Shown here: positions 1 through 7,384 of the stretch, piece after piece
Position numbering within the stretch: the stretch's first letter is position 1
Layout of the letters: every line of letters starts with the position of its first letter
Assembly (NCBI GenBank): GCA_963675955.2
Contig: CAXXVR010000009.1
Coordinates: forward strand, 806,001-870,000
DNA length: 64,000 nt
Direction: 5' to 3'
From: Desulfocicer sp963675955
Lineage (GTDB): Bacteria; Desulfobacterota; Desulfobacteria; Desulfobacterales; Desulfobacteraceae
Made by a program: the position numbers and the translations under genes
Notes under the pieces: generated by a model
What the model was told of the DNA's origin: nothing
What the model saw: the letters and a program-made list of their open reading frames with translations, nothing else
Database searches by the model: none

Positions 1-39
1 ATTTTTTTTAAACGTAAGGGATGGTTCTGAACCCTTCCC

Positions 40-561
40 CTAATTATCGCACTCATTTTCTTCTTTTTCAATATTATAGGAGCGGAACAGAATCATTTCC
101 CGCTCCTTTTTCTTTTCAGGAAAGGCCTGTTTTTCCATGGTTTGCAGATATTTAACGGCCCATTGTCTTGTGGGAACAGCGTCGAGGCCTTCTCCTGCAG
201 GCTTGCCGGTGATAACCTCTCTTACCAGGGCATCTATGCCATTGGTGGAAATTGAAAAAGGTATCTGGTATTCATACACCAGTCTGGCTCCGGCAAGAAT
301 TTCCCTCTCATAGGAGCCAAGGGAACCTGCAATGCATCGCACCGCCATGAAGGGCTGCTCTTCACAGAATACCACCAGATCAAGGGTGGAATGGTAGGGT
401 TGACCCTGGAAGTTAACGGTGATGGGTTCGTCCACCCGGATTTCCTGTTTTGAAAAACCCTTGATGTCCACCAGAATCTTTTCAAACAGCTGGCGACTGC
501 CTTCGGCACCCACGTCGGGAACGGGCTTACCGGTGATGTAATCAATGAGAATATCTTCCAT
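40..561 (-). CDS. HsdR N-terminal-domain protein, orphan
   Basis: This 173-aa protein looks like the small stand-alone family carrying the N-terminal domain of type I restriction HsdR subunits (a PD-(D/E)xK-like nuclease fold). Visible blocks are the start MEDILIDYITGKPVP, a central STLDLVVFCEEQPFMAVRC strand pair (D and E followed by hydrophobic strands, as in this nuclease fold) and SLGSYEREILAGARLVYEYQ. The ATG at 561 has an AGGAGG-like site just upstream. No hsdM or hsdS and no helicase part is nearby, so it is not a restriction system as it stands. The family is common in deltaproteobacteria and uncharacterised. A G11 run lies 39 nt upstream of the start. Nuclease activity is inference. 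Confidence 0.6.
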   Translation of the reverse strand: MEDILIDYITGKPVPDVGAEGSRQLFEKILVDIKGFSKQEIRVDEPITVNFQGQPYHSTLDLVVFCEEQPFMAVRCIAGSLGSYEREILAGARLVYEYQIPFSISTNGIDALVREVITGKPAGEGLDAVPTRQWAVKYLQTMEKQAFPEKKKEREMILFRSYNIEKEENECDN

Positions 562-599
562 GGGACCTCCTTGGATTGGGTTGGATACATGGCTTTTCT

Positions 600-610
600 C
601 CCCCCCCCCC
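600..610. repeat. C11/G11 homopolymer in a gene leader
   Basis: Eleven consecutive C on the plus strand (G on the coding strand of the adjacent minus-strand gene), 39 nt upstream of the start at 561 and 40 nt downstream of the gpmI stop. Tracts of this length are prone to slippage; a regulatory role is only a possibility. Confidence 0.6.
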
Positions 611-649
611 GCTGCCTGGAAAGGGGAGAATGACCCTTGATTTGTGATA

Positions 650-2191
650 TCAGAACAGGGGAGTGCCAGTCATTTCTTTGGGAATGGGAAGGTTTAATAC
701 CTTCAGGGCGGTGGGGGCAATATCGCCGAGAATGCCTTCTTTTAAAGCGCTGTTTTGGTAATTTTTCCCTGCCAGGATGAATTTTACCGGGTTCAGGGTA
801 TGGGCCGTGTGTGGGGAGCCATCGGCATGCAGCATCTGTTCGGCATTGCCATGGTCAGCTGTGATCATGGCAGTGCCACCCGATTTCCATATCTCCTGGA
901 CCACCATTTTCACACACTGGTCCACGGTTTCACAGGCCTTGATGGCTGCTGACAGAACCCCGGTGTGCCCCACCATGTCCATATTGGCAAAATTTAATAC
1001 CATGAAGTCAATATCGCCGGAGGCGATACGTTCACAGGCTTGTTGGGCCACCTGTCTGGCACTCATTTCCGGTTTTTGATCATAGGTCTCCACCTCCCGG
1101 GGGGAGGGCACCAGAATGCGTTCTTCACCCGGAAAAACCGTTTCATTGCCCCCATTGAAAAAATAGGTGACATGGGCGTACTTTTCTGTTTCTGCAATCC
1201 TGAGCTGGTTTAAGCCGTGGGTACTTATCTCTTCACCCAGAATATGGGTCAGGTGCCGGGGGGGGAAGGCCACCTTTAAGGTAAATGTTTCATCATACTG
1301 GGTCATGGATACAAAGGATGCCATGACTGGAGTGTTCTGTCGATGAAATCCCGTGAAATTATCTTCGGTGAGTGCCCGGGTGATCTCCCTGGCACGATCG
1401 GCCCGGAAATTGAAAAAAATCAGGCTGTCTCCATTCTGGAAGGTGCCAGGTGACACACCGGGTTCAGGGGATATATGAATGGGGTTGACAAACTCATCTG
1501 TTTGCCCCGCCTGGTAAGCCCATTTCATTGCATCAACGGGATCAGAAAATCGCTCTCCCTCTGCCAGGGTGTAGAGATTATAGGCCTTTTCCACACGTTC
1601 CCACCGGGTGTCTCTGTCCATGGCATAGAACCGTCCGCAAAGGGAAGCAATGCGACCTACGCCTTTTTCTTCAAGGTGGGTTTGAAGCTGGTTTACAAAA
1701 TTGATGCCGCTTTGGGGGGAAGTATCCCTGCCATCAAGTATGGCATGGATGGCAACATCGGTTATCCCCTTATCACGAGCCATATCAATGAGGGCAAAGA
1801 GATGGTTTATATGGCTGTGGACTCCTCCATCGGAGAGAAGTCCTAAAAGATGCAGCGTCTTTTTCTTGTCCCTTGCATGTTCCATGGCATGTTCCATGGC
1901 AGGGTTGGCAAAGAACGTCTTGTCGATGATGGCATGGTTGATGCTTACCAGATCCTGGTATACCTTTCTTCCGGCACCTATGTTCATGTGCCCCACCTCG
2001 GAATTTCCCATGACACCGTCAGGAAGTCCCACGGCATCACCGAAGCAGAAAAGGCGGGTCACCGGGTATTGGGTTTCCAGCTCATTTAAAAAAGGCATCC
2101 TGGCCTGGAGAACGGCATTGCCTTTTTTTTCATTCAGGGAACCCCACCCATCCAGGATAATTAATGCATTGACGCTTTTTTTCTGTTCCAT
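650..2191 (-). CDS. gpmI: 2,3-bisphosphoglycerate-independent phosphoglycerate mutase
   Basis: Interconverts 3- and 2-phosphoglycerate in glycolysis/gluconeogenesis, using two Mn ions and a phosphoserine intermediate, in the cytoplasm. The 513-aa length is normal for the family. The alkaline-phosphatase-like metal sites are visible: Asp14 in LDGWG, the phosphorylated Ser64 in GNSEVGHMNIGAGR, NFANMDMVGHTG and the C-terminal TADHGNAEQM. The substrate-binding DGRDTSP block is present. It is the last gene of the rplU-rpmA-obgE-proB-proA-nadD-rsfS series; the 60-nt gap after rsfS contains no clear terminator, so co-transcription is likely. Start ATG at 2191 follows an AGAGGTG-like site. Confidence 0.96.
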   Translation of the reverse strand: MEQKKSVNALIILDGWGSLNEKKGNAVLQARMPFLNELETQYPVTRLFCFGDAVGLPDGVMGNSEVGHMNIGAGRKVYQDLVSINHAIIDKTFFANPAMEHAMEHARDKKKTLHLLGLLSDGGVHSHINHLFALIDMARDKGITDVAIHAILDGRDTSPQSGINFVNQLQTHLEEKGVGRIASLCGRFYAMDRDTRWERVEKAYNLYTLAEGERFSDPVDAMKWAYQAGQTDEFVNPIHISPEPGVSPGTFQNGDSLIFFNFRADRAREITRALTEDNFTGFHRQNTPVMASFVSMTQYDETFTLKVAFPPRHLTHILGEEISTHGLNQLRIAETEKYAHVTYFFNGGNETVFPGEERILVPSPREVETYDQKPEMSARQVAQQACERIASGDIDFMVLNFANMDMVGHTGVLSAAIKACETVDQCVKMVVQEIWKSGGTAMITADHGNAEQMLHADGSPHTAHTLNPVKFILAGKNYQNSALKEGILGDIAPTALKVLNLPIPKEMTGTPLF

Positions 2192-2251
2192 TGCACACCT
2201 CTTTTAAGTTCGGATCTGTCTGGTTTAATGTAACAACTGTGCTGAACGGGA

Positions 2252-2623
2252 TCAGTCCTTTTTTTCAAAGGCAGAGATATCCAGCTTAGGGGCATCTGCC
2301 CAGAGTCCTTCAAGATTGTAAAATTCACCGGACTCCCGATCAAATACGTGGACCAGTACATCCCCGAAATCAAGCAGTGCCCAAGAGCCTTCCTTGATGC
2401 CTTCAGTGCCAAGGGGCATGTGTCCCTGAGCTTTTATCTCAATGTAAATATGTTCGGCAATGGCGGTGACCTGACGGGCAGAACTGGCGGTGATGATAAT
2501 AATGGTATCGGTGTAGGCGGTGAGTCCTCTGACATCCAGGGCCACAACCTTTTCGGGTTTTCGTTGGAATGCAGCGGCAAGAAATGGCGTTGCGTTTCCG
2601 GCAGCAGTGGGGTCTTGGGTCAT
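2252..2623 (-). CDS. rsfS: Ribosomal silencing factor RsfS
   Basis: A 123-aa member of the RsfS/Iojap (DUF143) family, which binds ribosomal protein L14 and blocks subunit joining during starvation. Family blocks seen are the TDTIIIITASSARQVTAIAEHI strand-helix, GTEGIKEGSWALLDFGDVLVH and the FYNLEGLWADAP tail. Its start overlaps the nadD stop as ATGA, which matches the very common nadD-rsfS pairing in bacteria. Translation is probably coupled to nadD. Confidence 0.95.
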   Translation of the reverse strand: MTQDPTAAGNATPFLAAAFQRKPEKVVALDVRGLTAYTDTIIIITASSARQVTAIAEHIYIEIKAQGHMPLGTEGIKEGSWALLDFGDVLVHVFDRESGEFYNLEGLWADAPKLDISAFEKKD

Positions 2624-3270
2624 GAATAAAGTCCTTTTTTTATAATGATGTCTTCCACAGGTCCGGGGACCAGTGAATGAACGGATTGATTGTTTTTGAT
2701 CCGGTTTCGAACAAGGGTGGATGAAATTTTAATTTCCGGAGTCTGGCAGATATGAACTGATTTTAATTCAGGATGGTGAAAGCACATGGAGACATCATCA
2801 AATTCATAGGCCCGGCTGACCTGAAAAGCCAGAAAAGCGGCAATCTCTCCGGATGCTTTTTTTTCTCCGGCCCGGGTCATGAGAATAATATTTATTCTTT
2901 TAAATATGTCAATGGGTTGCTTCCATGAACCCATGTCAAAGAAGGCATCTGTGCCAAGGATGAAGTAAGGTTCAGTCTCCGGTGAGGCTTCGTCAAGAAA
3001 CTGCCTGATGGTGTCAATGGTGAAGGATGGCCCGCTTCGTCTCAGTTCCAGGTCGGATACAAACAGTCCGGGTAAGTCTCGCAGGGTGTGCTCGATCATT
3101 TCAAAGCGATCCCGGGCTGGTGCCAGGTTTTGAAAGGACTTATGGGGCGGAATGCCGCAGGGAATCAGGTGAATCCGGTCAATGGCAAAGGTTTCCTTTA
3201 CATGGCCTATTACCTGTATGTGGCCATTGTGAAGGGGATTGAATGTGCCTCCGAATAAGCCCTCTTTCAT
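2620..3270 (-). CDS. nadD: Nicotinate-nucleotide adenylyltransferase
   Basis: Adenylates nicotinate mononucleotide to deamido-NAD in NAD biosynthesis. The 216-aa protein has the nucleotidyltransferase signature GGTFNPLHNGHIQV near the N-terminus (GGTFxPxHxGH), the DxxxLIPCGIPPHK loop and the C-terminal ISSTLVRNRI motif (ISSTxxR) that binds the ATP phosphates. The start lies 9 nt after the proA stop and the stop overlaps rsfS as ATGA. Everything expected for the family is present. Confidence 0.96.
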   Translation of the reverse strand: MKEGLFGGTFNPLHNGHIQVIGHVKETFAIDRIHLIPCGIPPHKSFQNLAPARDRFEMIEHTLRDLPGLFVSDLELRRSGPSFTIDTIRQFLDEASPETEPYFILGTDAFFDMGSWKQPIDIFKRINIILMTRAGEKKASGEIAAFLAFQVSRAYEFDDVSMCFHHPELKSVHICQTPEIKISSTLVRNRIKNNQSVHSLVPGPVEDIIIKKGLYS

Positions 3271-3279
3271 TTATACCTT

Positions 3280-4536
3280 CTATTGTCTGGTGTGTCCCTT
3301 GCCTTTCACTACAAATTTGGTGGCGGTGAGTTCTTCCAGTCCCATGGGACCAAAGGCATGGAGTTTTGATGTGGAAATGCCGATTTCAGCGCCCAGACCC
3401 AGCTGTCCACCGTCGTTGAAACGGGTGGAGGCATTGACCCCCACCATGGAGGAATCCACCTGGCGGATGAACTGATCTGCATGGGCCTCATTGGTGGTGA
3501 CAATGACATCGGTGTGGTCGGAACCATAGGTGGCAATGTGATCCATGGCAGCTTTCATGTCCGGTACCACTTTTACGGCAAGGGTAAGATTGAGATACTC
3601 TGCATCCCAGTCGGCTTCCAGGGCCGGCACGGCTTGGGGAAAACAGGCGCAGGTGCGTTTACACCCCCTGATTTCAACCCCTGCCTTGTGATATTGCTCA
3701 AGCATGGGGAGTAAAAATGTATCAGCGGCCTTTTCATGGACCAGCAGGGTCTCAAGGGCATTGCACACACCGGGGCGGTGAACCTTGGAATTAAAGCAGA
3801 CATCAAGGGCGCTTTGCATGTCAAAGGTCTCATCCACATAGACGTGGCAGACCCCTTTGTAGTGTTTCAGCACCGGCATGGTGGCATGATTCACAACATA
3901 GCGAATCAGGGCCTCTCCCCCCCGGGGGATAACCACGTCAATACAGGCTTCTTGTTTTAAAAGATGGCTGACGGCTTCCCTGTCCGTGACGGGCAGTATC
4001 TGGACGATTTCCCCGGGAAGGCCGGTTTCTGTCAGGGCCTCCTGGATAATGGCTGCCAGAATGGTGTTGGAGGAAAATGCCTCAGAGCCCCCCCTTAGAA
4101 TAGTGGCATTGCCCGCCTTCAGGCACAGGGCTGCGGCATCAACAGTGACATTGGGCCGGGATTCGTAGATCATGGCAATGACTCCCAGGGGAATCCTCAT
4201 CTTGGAAACCTCAATACCCGTAGGCCGTGTCCATGTCCGGGTGATGTTTCCCACCGGGTTGGGCAGGGCTGCCACTTCATTTAACCCCTGAATCATCTGG
4301 TCAAGGGTCTGGTCTGTGATGGTCAGGCGATCAAGCATGGCTGAAGACATGCCCTTTTCCCGGGCGGCCTTGAGATCCAGTGCATTTTTATCAAAAATAG
4401 CCTTTTGCTGATCGTGGAGTTTTTGTCCAATGCGTGCCAGCACCTGATTTTTAGTATCCGTGTCTGCGGTGGCAATGTGACGGGCGGCCTGTTTAGCCTT
4501 GATGGAAAGGGTCTCCACCATTGATTGGTAGCTCAT
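3280..4536 (-). CDS. proA: Glutamate-5-semialdehyde dehydrogenase
   Basis: Reduces gamma-glutamyl phosphate to glutamate-5-semialdehyde with NADPH, the second step of proline synthesis. The 418-aa length is standard. The aldehyde-dehydrogenase fold is recognisable from the IPLGVIAMIYESRPNVTVDA cofactor region, KAGNATILRGGSEA, the catalytic cysteine in HRPGVCNALETLLVH, and the C-terminal DGGQLGLGAEIGISTSKLHA block. It overlaps the proB stop by four bases (ATGA), so ProB and ProA are made as a coupled pair. They are thought to channel the labile acyl phosphate. Confidence 0.97.
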   Translation of the reverse strand: MSYQSMVETLSIKAKQAARHIATADTDTKNQVLARIGQKLHDQQKAIFDKNALDLKAAREKGMSSAMLDRLTITDQTLDQMIQGLNEVAALPNPVGNITRTWTRPTGIEVSKMRIPLGVIAMIYESRPNVTVDAAALCLKAGNATILRGGSEAFSSNTILAAIIQEALTETGLPGEIVQILPVTDREAVSHLLKQEACIDVVIPRGGEALIRYVVNHATMPVLKHYKGVCHVYVDETFDMQSALDVCFNSKVHRPGVCNALETLLVHEKAADTFLLPMLEQYHKAGVEIRGCKRTCACFPQAVPALEADWDAEYLNLTLAVKVVPDMKAAMDHIATYGSDHTDVIVTTNEAHADQFIRQVDSSMVGVNASTRFNDGGQLGLGAEIGISTSKLHAFGPMGLEELTATKFVVKGKGHTRQ

Positions 4537-5684
4537 GATGCCTCATCCTGTTCGTAAGTAATTGCAAGATTGTCCCGGTGTATCACTTCTGCATAGGGGC
4601 GGGACAGTTGGAGCACATTGCAGATGGCGTCACTTCTGTGCCCCATGATGCAGGCGATGTCCGTTGAAGAATAATTGACCAGTCCCTTGCCGAGAACCTG
4701 ATTGGTATCTGATTTTATCTCCACCGAAGCCCCTTTGTTGAAAACCCCGTTCACCGAGGTGATGCCGATGGGTAAAATACTTTTTCCCCGGTTGAGAATG
4801 GCCCGGCTGGCCCCGCTGTCCAGGTGTATTTCTCCCTGGGGTTTCAGGCTGTAGGCGATCCAGCATTTACGACTGTTCAATCGTTTTTTTCCGGGAACAA
4901 AATAGGTTCCGTCCAGGGTGCCGTTGAAAATGCGGGAGATGATTCCCCATTGTCGACCAGGGGCGATGATCATGGGAATACCGGCCCGGGCCAGGCGTTT
5001 GGCTGCCTGGAGTTTTGTCAGCATTCCTCCGGTACCAAGGGTGCCCGGTGCACCTGCGGCGGCCTGTTCCATCTGCCGGGTGATCTGGGTCACCATGGGA
5101 ATAAGCTTGGCATCACTGTGCTCCCGGGGATCTTTATCATACAGTCCATCGGTATCGGTGAGATTGATCATGAGGTCAGCATCCATTAAAAGGGTAATTA
5201 AGGCCCCGAGGTTGTCATTACCCCCCAGCTTCATCTCTTCGGTGACGATGGTGTCATTTTCGTTGAGTATGGGAACGATGCGCCAGTCAAGCAGGGTGTT
5301 TATGGTGTTTCTTGCATTGAGATATCGCTGTCTGTCCGCTAGGTCGTCCCGGGTGAGCAGAAGCTGGGCTACCTTGCATCCCATGGTTTCAAAGGCCTTT
5401 TCATAGGCAAGGATAAGCCCCGCCTGTCCCACGGCCGACGCTGCCTGTCGGCCTTTGATATCATCAGGTTTTTTTGAAAATCCAATTTTTTTGACACCGC
5501 AGGCAAGGGCTCCCGAAGAGATCAGAATTACCTGAATTCCTCGGGATGTCAATGTGCTGATATCATGGCTTAAATGTTCAATCGTCTCAAGATTGAGCCC
5601 ATGTGGTAAAGATAAGACTGCACTGCCGACTTTAATAACAATTCGCCGACAGCTTTCCAGGGTCATGTGTCTGGCGCTATCCAT
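4533..5684 (-). CDS. proB: Glutamate 5-kinase
   Basis: Phosphorylates glutamate to gamma-glutamyl phosphate, the committed and normally proline-inhibited step of proline synthesis. The amino-acid-kinase domain (about the first 255 residues) shows IVIKVGSAVL, the SSGALACG loop, NENDTI and the GTGGMLTKLQAAKRL block; the C-terminal ~100 residues form a PUA domain. A longer reading frame starts at 5708. I prefer the ATG at 5684 because it overlaps the obgE stop as ATGGATAG and has GGA 8-9 nt upstream; an ATG at 5666 is also possible. The stop overlaps proA (ATGA). Confidence 0.95.
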   Translation of the reverse strand: MDSARHMTLESCRRIVIKVGSAVLSLPHGLNLETIEHLSHDISTLTSRGIQVILISSGALACGVKKIGFSKKPDDIKGRQAASAVGQAGLILAYEKAFETMGCKVAQLLLTRDDLADRQRYLNARNTINTLLDWRIVPILNENDTIVTEEMKLGGNDNLGALITLLMDADLMINLTDTDGLYDKDPREHSDAKLIPMVTQITRQMEQAAAGAPGTLGTGGMLTKLQAAKRLARAGIPMIIAPGRQWGIISRIFNGTLDGTYFVPGKKRLNSRKCWIAYSLKPQGEIHLDSGASRAILNRGKSILPIGITSVNGVFNKGASVEIKSDTNQVLGKGLVNYSSTDIACIMGHRSDAICNVLQLSRPYAEVIHRDNLAITYEQDEAS

Positions 5685-6678
5685 CTGTTTTTCCGAGTTT
5701 GTCCGCAAGAATCTGTTTCAGTTTTTCGGTTCCCTGTCCTGTTGCCGCCGAAAGGGTGATGACATCATTTCGACCCGAAGCCTTGATAAAGGCGTCACAT
5801 TTTTCCTTTGCCCCTGTGAGGTCTGTTTTGTTAAGAACCAGCAGTTGGGGTTTTTGTCCCAGGACTTTGCTGTACTGGTTCAGCTCGGTATTGATCAGGT
5901 GATAGGCTGTCAGGGGGGAGTCAGGGTCAATGGCAGATGAATCAATGATATGAACCAGAATGCCGGTACGTTCAATGTGTTTTAAAAATTGAATGCCAAG
6001 CCCCACACCCTGGTGGGCACCTTCAATGAGCCCGGGTATATCGGCAATGGCAAAGGGTTCTCCATAGTCAGGCTGCACCATGCCAAGGGAGGGTGCAAGG
6101 GTGGTGAATGGATAATCGGCAATCTTGGGTCGGGCCGAAGACAGGCGACTGACCAGAGTGGATTTGCCAGCATTGGGAAGACCCACCAGTCCCACATCCG
6201 CCAGGAGCTTCAGTTCCAGGTGCAGATTGAACTCTTCTCCGGGCATTCCCGGCTGGGCATGCCTGGGAGCACGGTTGGTGGAATTTGCAAAGCGTTTGTT
6301 GCCCCGTCCGCCAATGCCACCCTTTGCCAGAATGAATTCCTGGTCGGGTTCGGTGAGGTCCGCAATAAATTCTCCGGTGTCAGCATTAATGACCAGGGTA
6401 CCTGGGGGCACGGGTATAACCTGGTGTTCTGCATTTTTACCATGCCGCAACCGGCCCATTCCCGGTGTGCCGTTTTTGGCACGGATCATGCGCTGACGAC
6501 GCAGATCAAAAAGGGTCCTTTTGCTCTGATCGGTCTTTAGAATAATGCTGCCGCCGTTTCCGCCATCACCACCGTCAGGTCCGCCCCGTTCTATGAACCG
6601 TTCTCTTCGGAAACTTACGCATCCGGGCCCACCGTTACCGGACCTGACGTAAATGGTTGCTTCATCTATGAATTTCAC
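5677..6678 (-). CDS. obgE: Obg-family GTPase
   Basis: A ribosome-associated GTPase with roles in 50S assembly and the stringent response. Residues 1-158 form the glycine-rich Obg fold (GNGGPGCVSFRRE, GGDGGNGG, GKGGRGN-type segments). The G domain follows with G1 GLPNAGKS, G3 DIPGLIEGA, G4 NKTD and G5 SAATGQG. At 333 aa it lacks the extra C-terminal OCT domain of some Gram-positive Obg proteins. The start codon is GTG at 6678 and overlaps the rpmA stop as GTGA. The rplU-rpmA-obgE order is the classic arrangement. Confidence 0.96.
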   Translation of the reverse strand: MKFIDEATIYVRSGNGGPGCVSFRRERFIERGGPDGGDGGNGGSIILKTDQSKRTLFDLRRQRMIRAKNGTPGMGRLRHGKNAEHQVIPVPPGTLVINADTGEFIADLTEPDQEFILAKGGIGGRGNKRFANSTNRAPRHAQPGMPGEEFNLHLELKLLADVGLVGLPNAGKSTLVSRLSSARPKIADYPFTTLAPSLGMVQPDYGEPFAIADIPGLIEGAHQGVGLGIQFLKHIERTGILVHIIDSSAIDPDSPLTAYHLINTELNQYSKVLGQKPQLLVLNKTDLTGAKEKCDAFIKASGRNDVITLSAATGQGTEKLKQILADKLGKTDG

Positions 6679-6929
6679 GCTTCATAAACGCAGACTCTCT
6701 TCTTGTCGCGGCCCTTTCGTTCATAGGACACAACCCCATCGATCTTTGAAAAGAGAGTATAATCTTTACCCATGCCCACATTCTGACCGGGATGGATTTT
6801 TGTTCCAAGTTGTCTTACCAGGATATTGCCTGCAACAACGGTCTGTCCGCCATAGACTTTAATGCCCCGTCGTTGTGAATTACTGTCGCGACCATTCTTT
6901 GAACTGCCGCCTGCTTTTTTATGTGACAT
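6675..6929 (-). CDS. rpmA: 50S ribosomal protein L27
   Basis: An 84-aa L27, which lines the peptidyl-transferase centre of the large subunit. It begins SHKKAGGSSKNGRDSNSQ and contains the conserved GNILVRQLGTKIHPGQNVGMG stretch. No N-terminal cleavage extension of the Firmicutes type is present. It lies 17 nt after rplU and overlaps obgE by four bases. Confidence 0.97.
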   Translation of the reverse strand: MSHKKAGGSSKNGRDSNSQRRGIKVYGGQTVVAGNILVRQLGTKIHPGQNVGMGKDYTLFSKIDGVVSYERKGRDKKRVCVYEA

Positions 6930-6946
6930 ATCGATCTCCTTATTTT

Positions 6947-7258
6947 CTATGCCTGGATGGAATCAATTTTTATAGCGGTGAAGGCCTGTCTGTGACCCTT
7001 CATTTTTCGGTAGCCCTTGCGTCGTTTGTACTTGAATACAAGCACTTTTTTGCCCTTGCCCTGCTCAACTATGTGGGCTTTTACGGCAATCTTGTCAAGA
7101 TCATCACCGTTCAGTGTCAGGTTTTCACCGTCGGAGTACATGAGGACATCACCAAATTCAATTTCAGATCCTTCTCCGCCTTCAAGTTTTTCCACCCGAA
7201 GCAGATCTCCCTCTTCCACTTTGTACTGTTTACCGCCGGTTTTTATAACTGCATACAT
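6947..7258 (-). CDS. rplU: 50S ribosomal protein L21
   Basis: L21 binds 23S rRNA with L20 in the large subunit. The sequence MYAVIKTGGKQYKVEEGD and the C-terminal KRRKGYRKMKGHRQ motif are diagnostic. An ATG two codons earlier (7264) is only 3 nt from the GGAG site; the ATG at 7258 has 9-nt spacing and gives the standard family N-terminus, so it is chosen. It is the first gene of the eight-gene operon, about 45-50 nt after the predicted transcription start. Confidence 0.97.
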   Translation of the reverse strand: MYAVIKTGGKQYKVEEGDLLRVEKLEGGEGSEIEFGDVLMYSDGENLTLNGDDLDKIAVKAHIVEQGKGKKVLVFKYKRRKGYRKMKGHRQAFTAIKIDSIQA

Positions 7259-7313
7259 ATGCATTGTCTCCTTTATGTACTTATCTTATGTAACTATTGC
7301 GCCTAAATCCCGA

Positions 7314-7342
7314 ATAATAGGGTAACCCCCCTGTTTTGTCAA
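7314..7342 (-). promoter_or_regulatory. Sigma-70 promoter of the rplU operon
   Basis: Reading on the minus strand, TTGACA (7342-7337) is followed by exactly 17 nt and TATTAT (7319-7314). It is correctly oriented and about 50 nt upstream of rplU. The match is near consensus, as expected for a ribosomal protein operon. Confidence 0.8.
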
Positions 7343-7384
7343 GATAAAAAACAGATTTCAAGGTACCGGGGTAAGGTCAAAAGT

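Noticed and set aside
40..561. Remnant of a type I restriction-modification locus.
   Set aside because: Only the HsdR N-domain is present, as an intact short gene with its own start and stop; no hsdM, hsdS or helicase remnant was seen.
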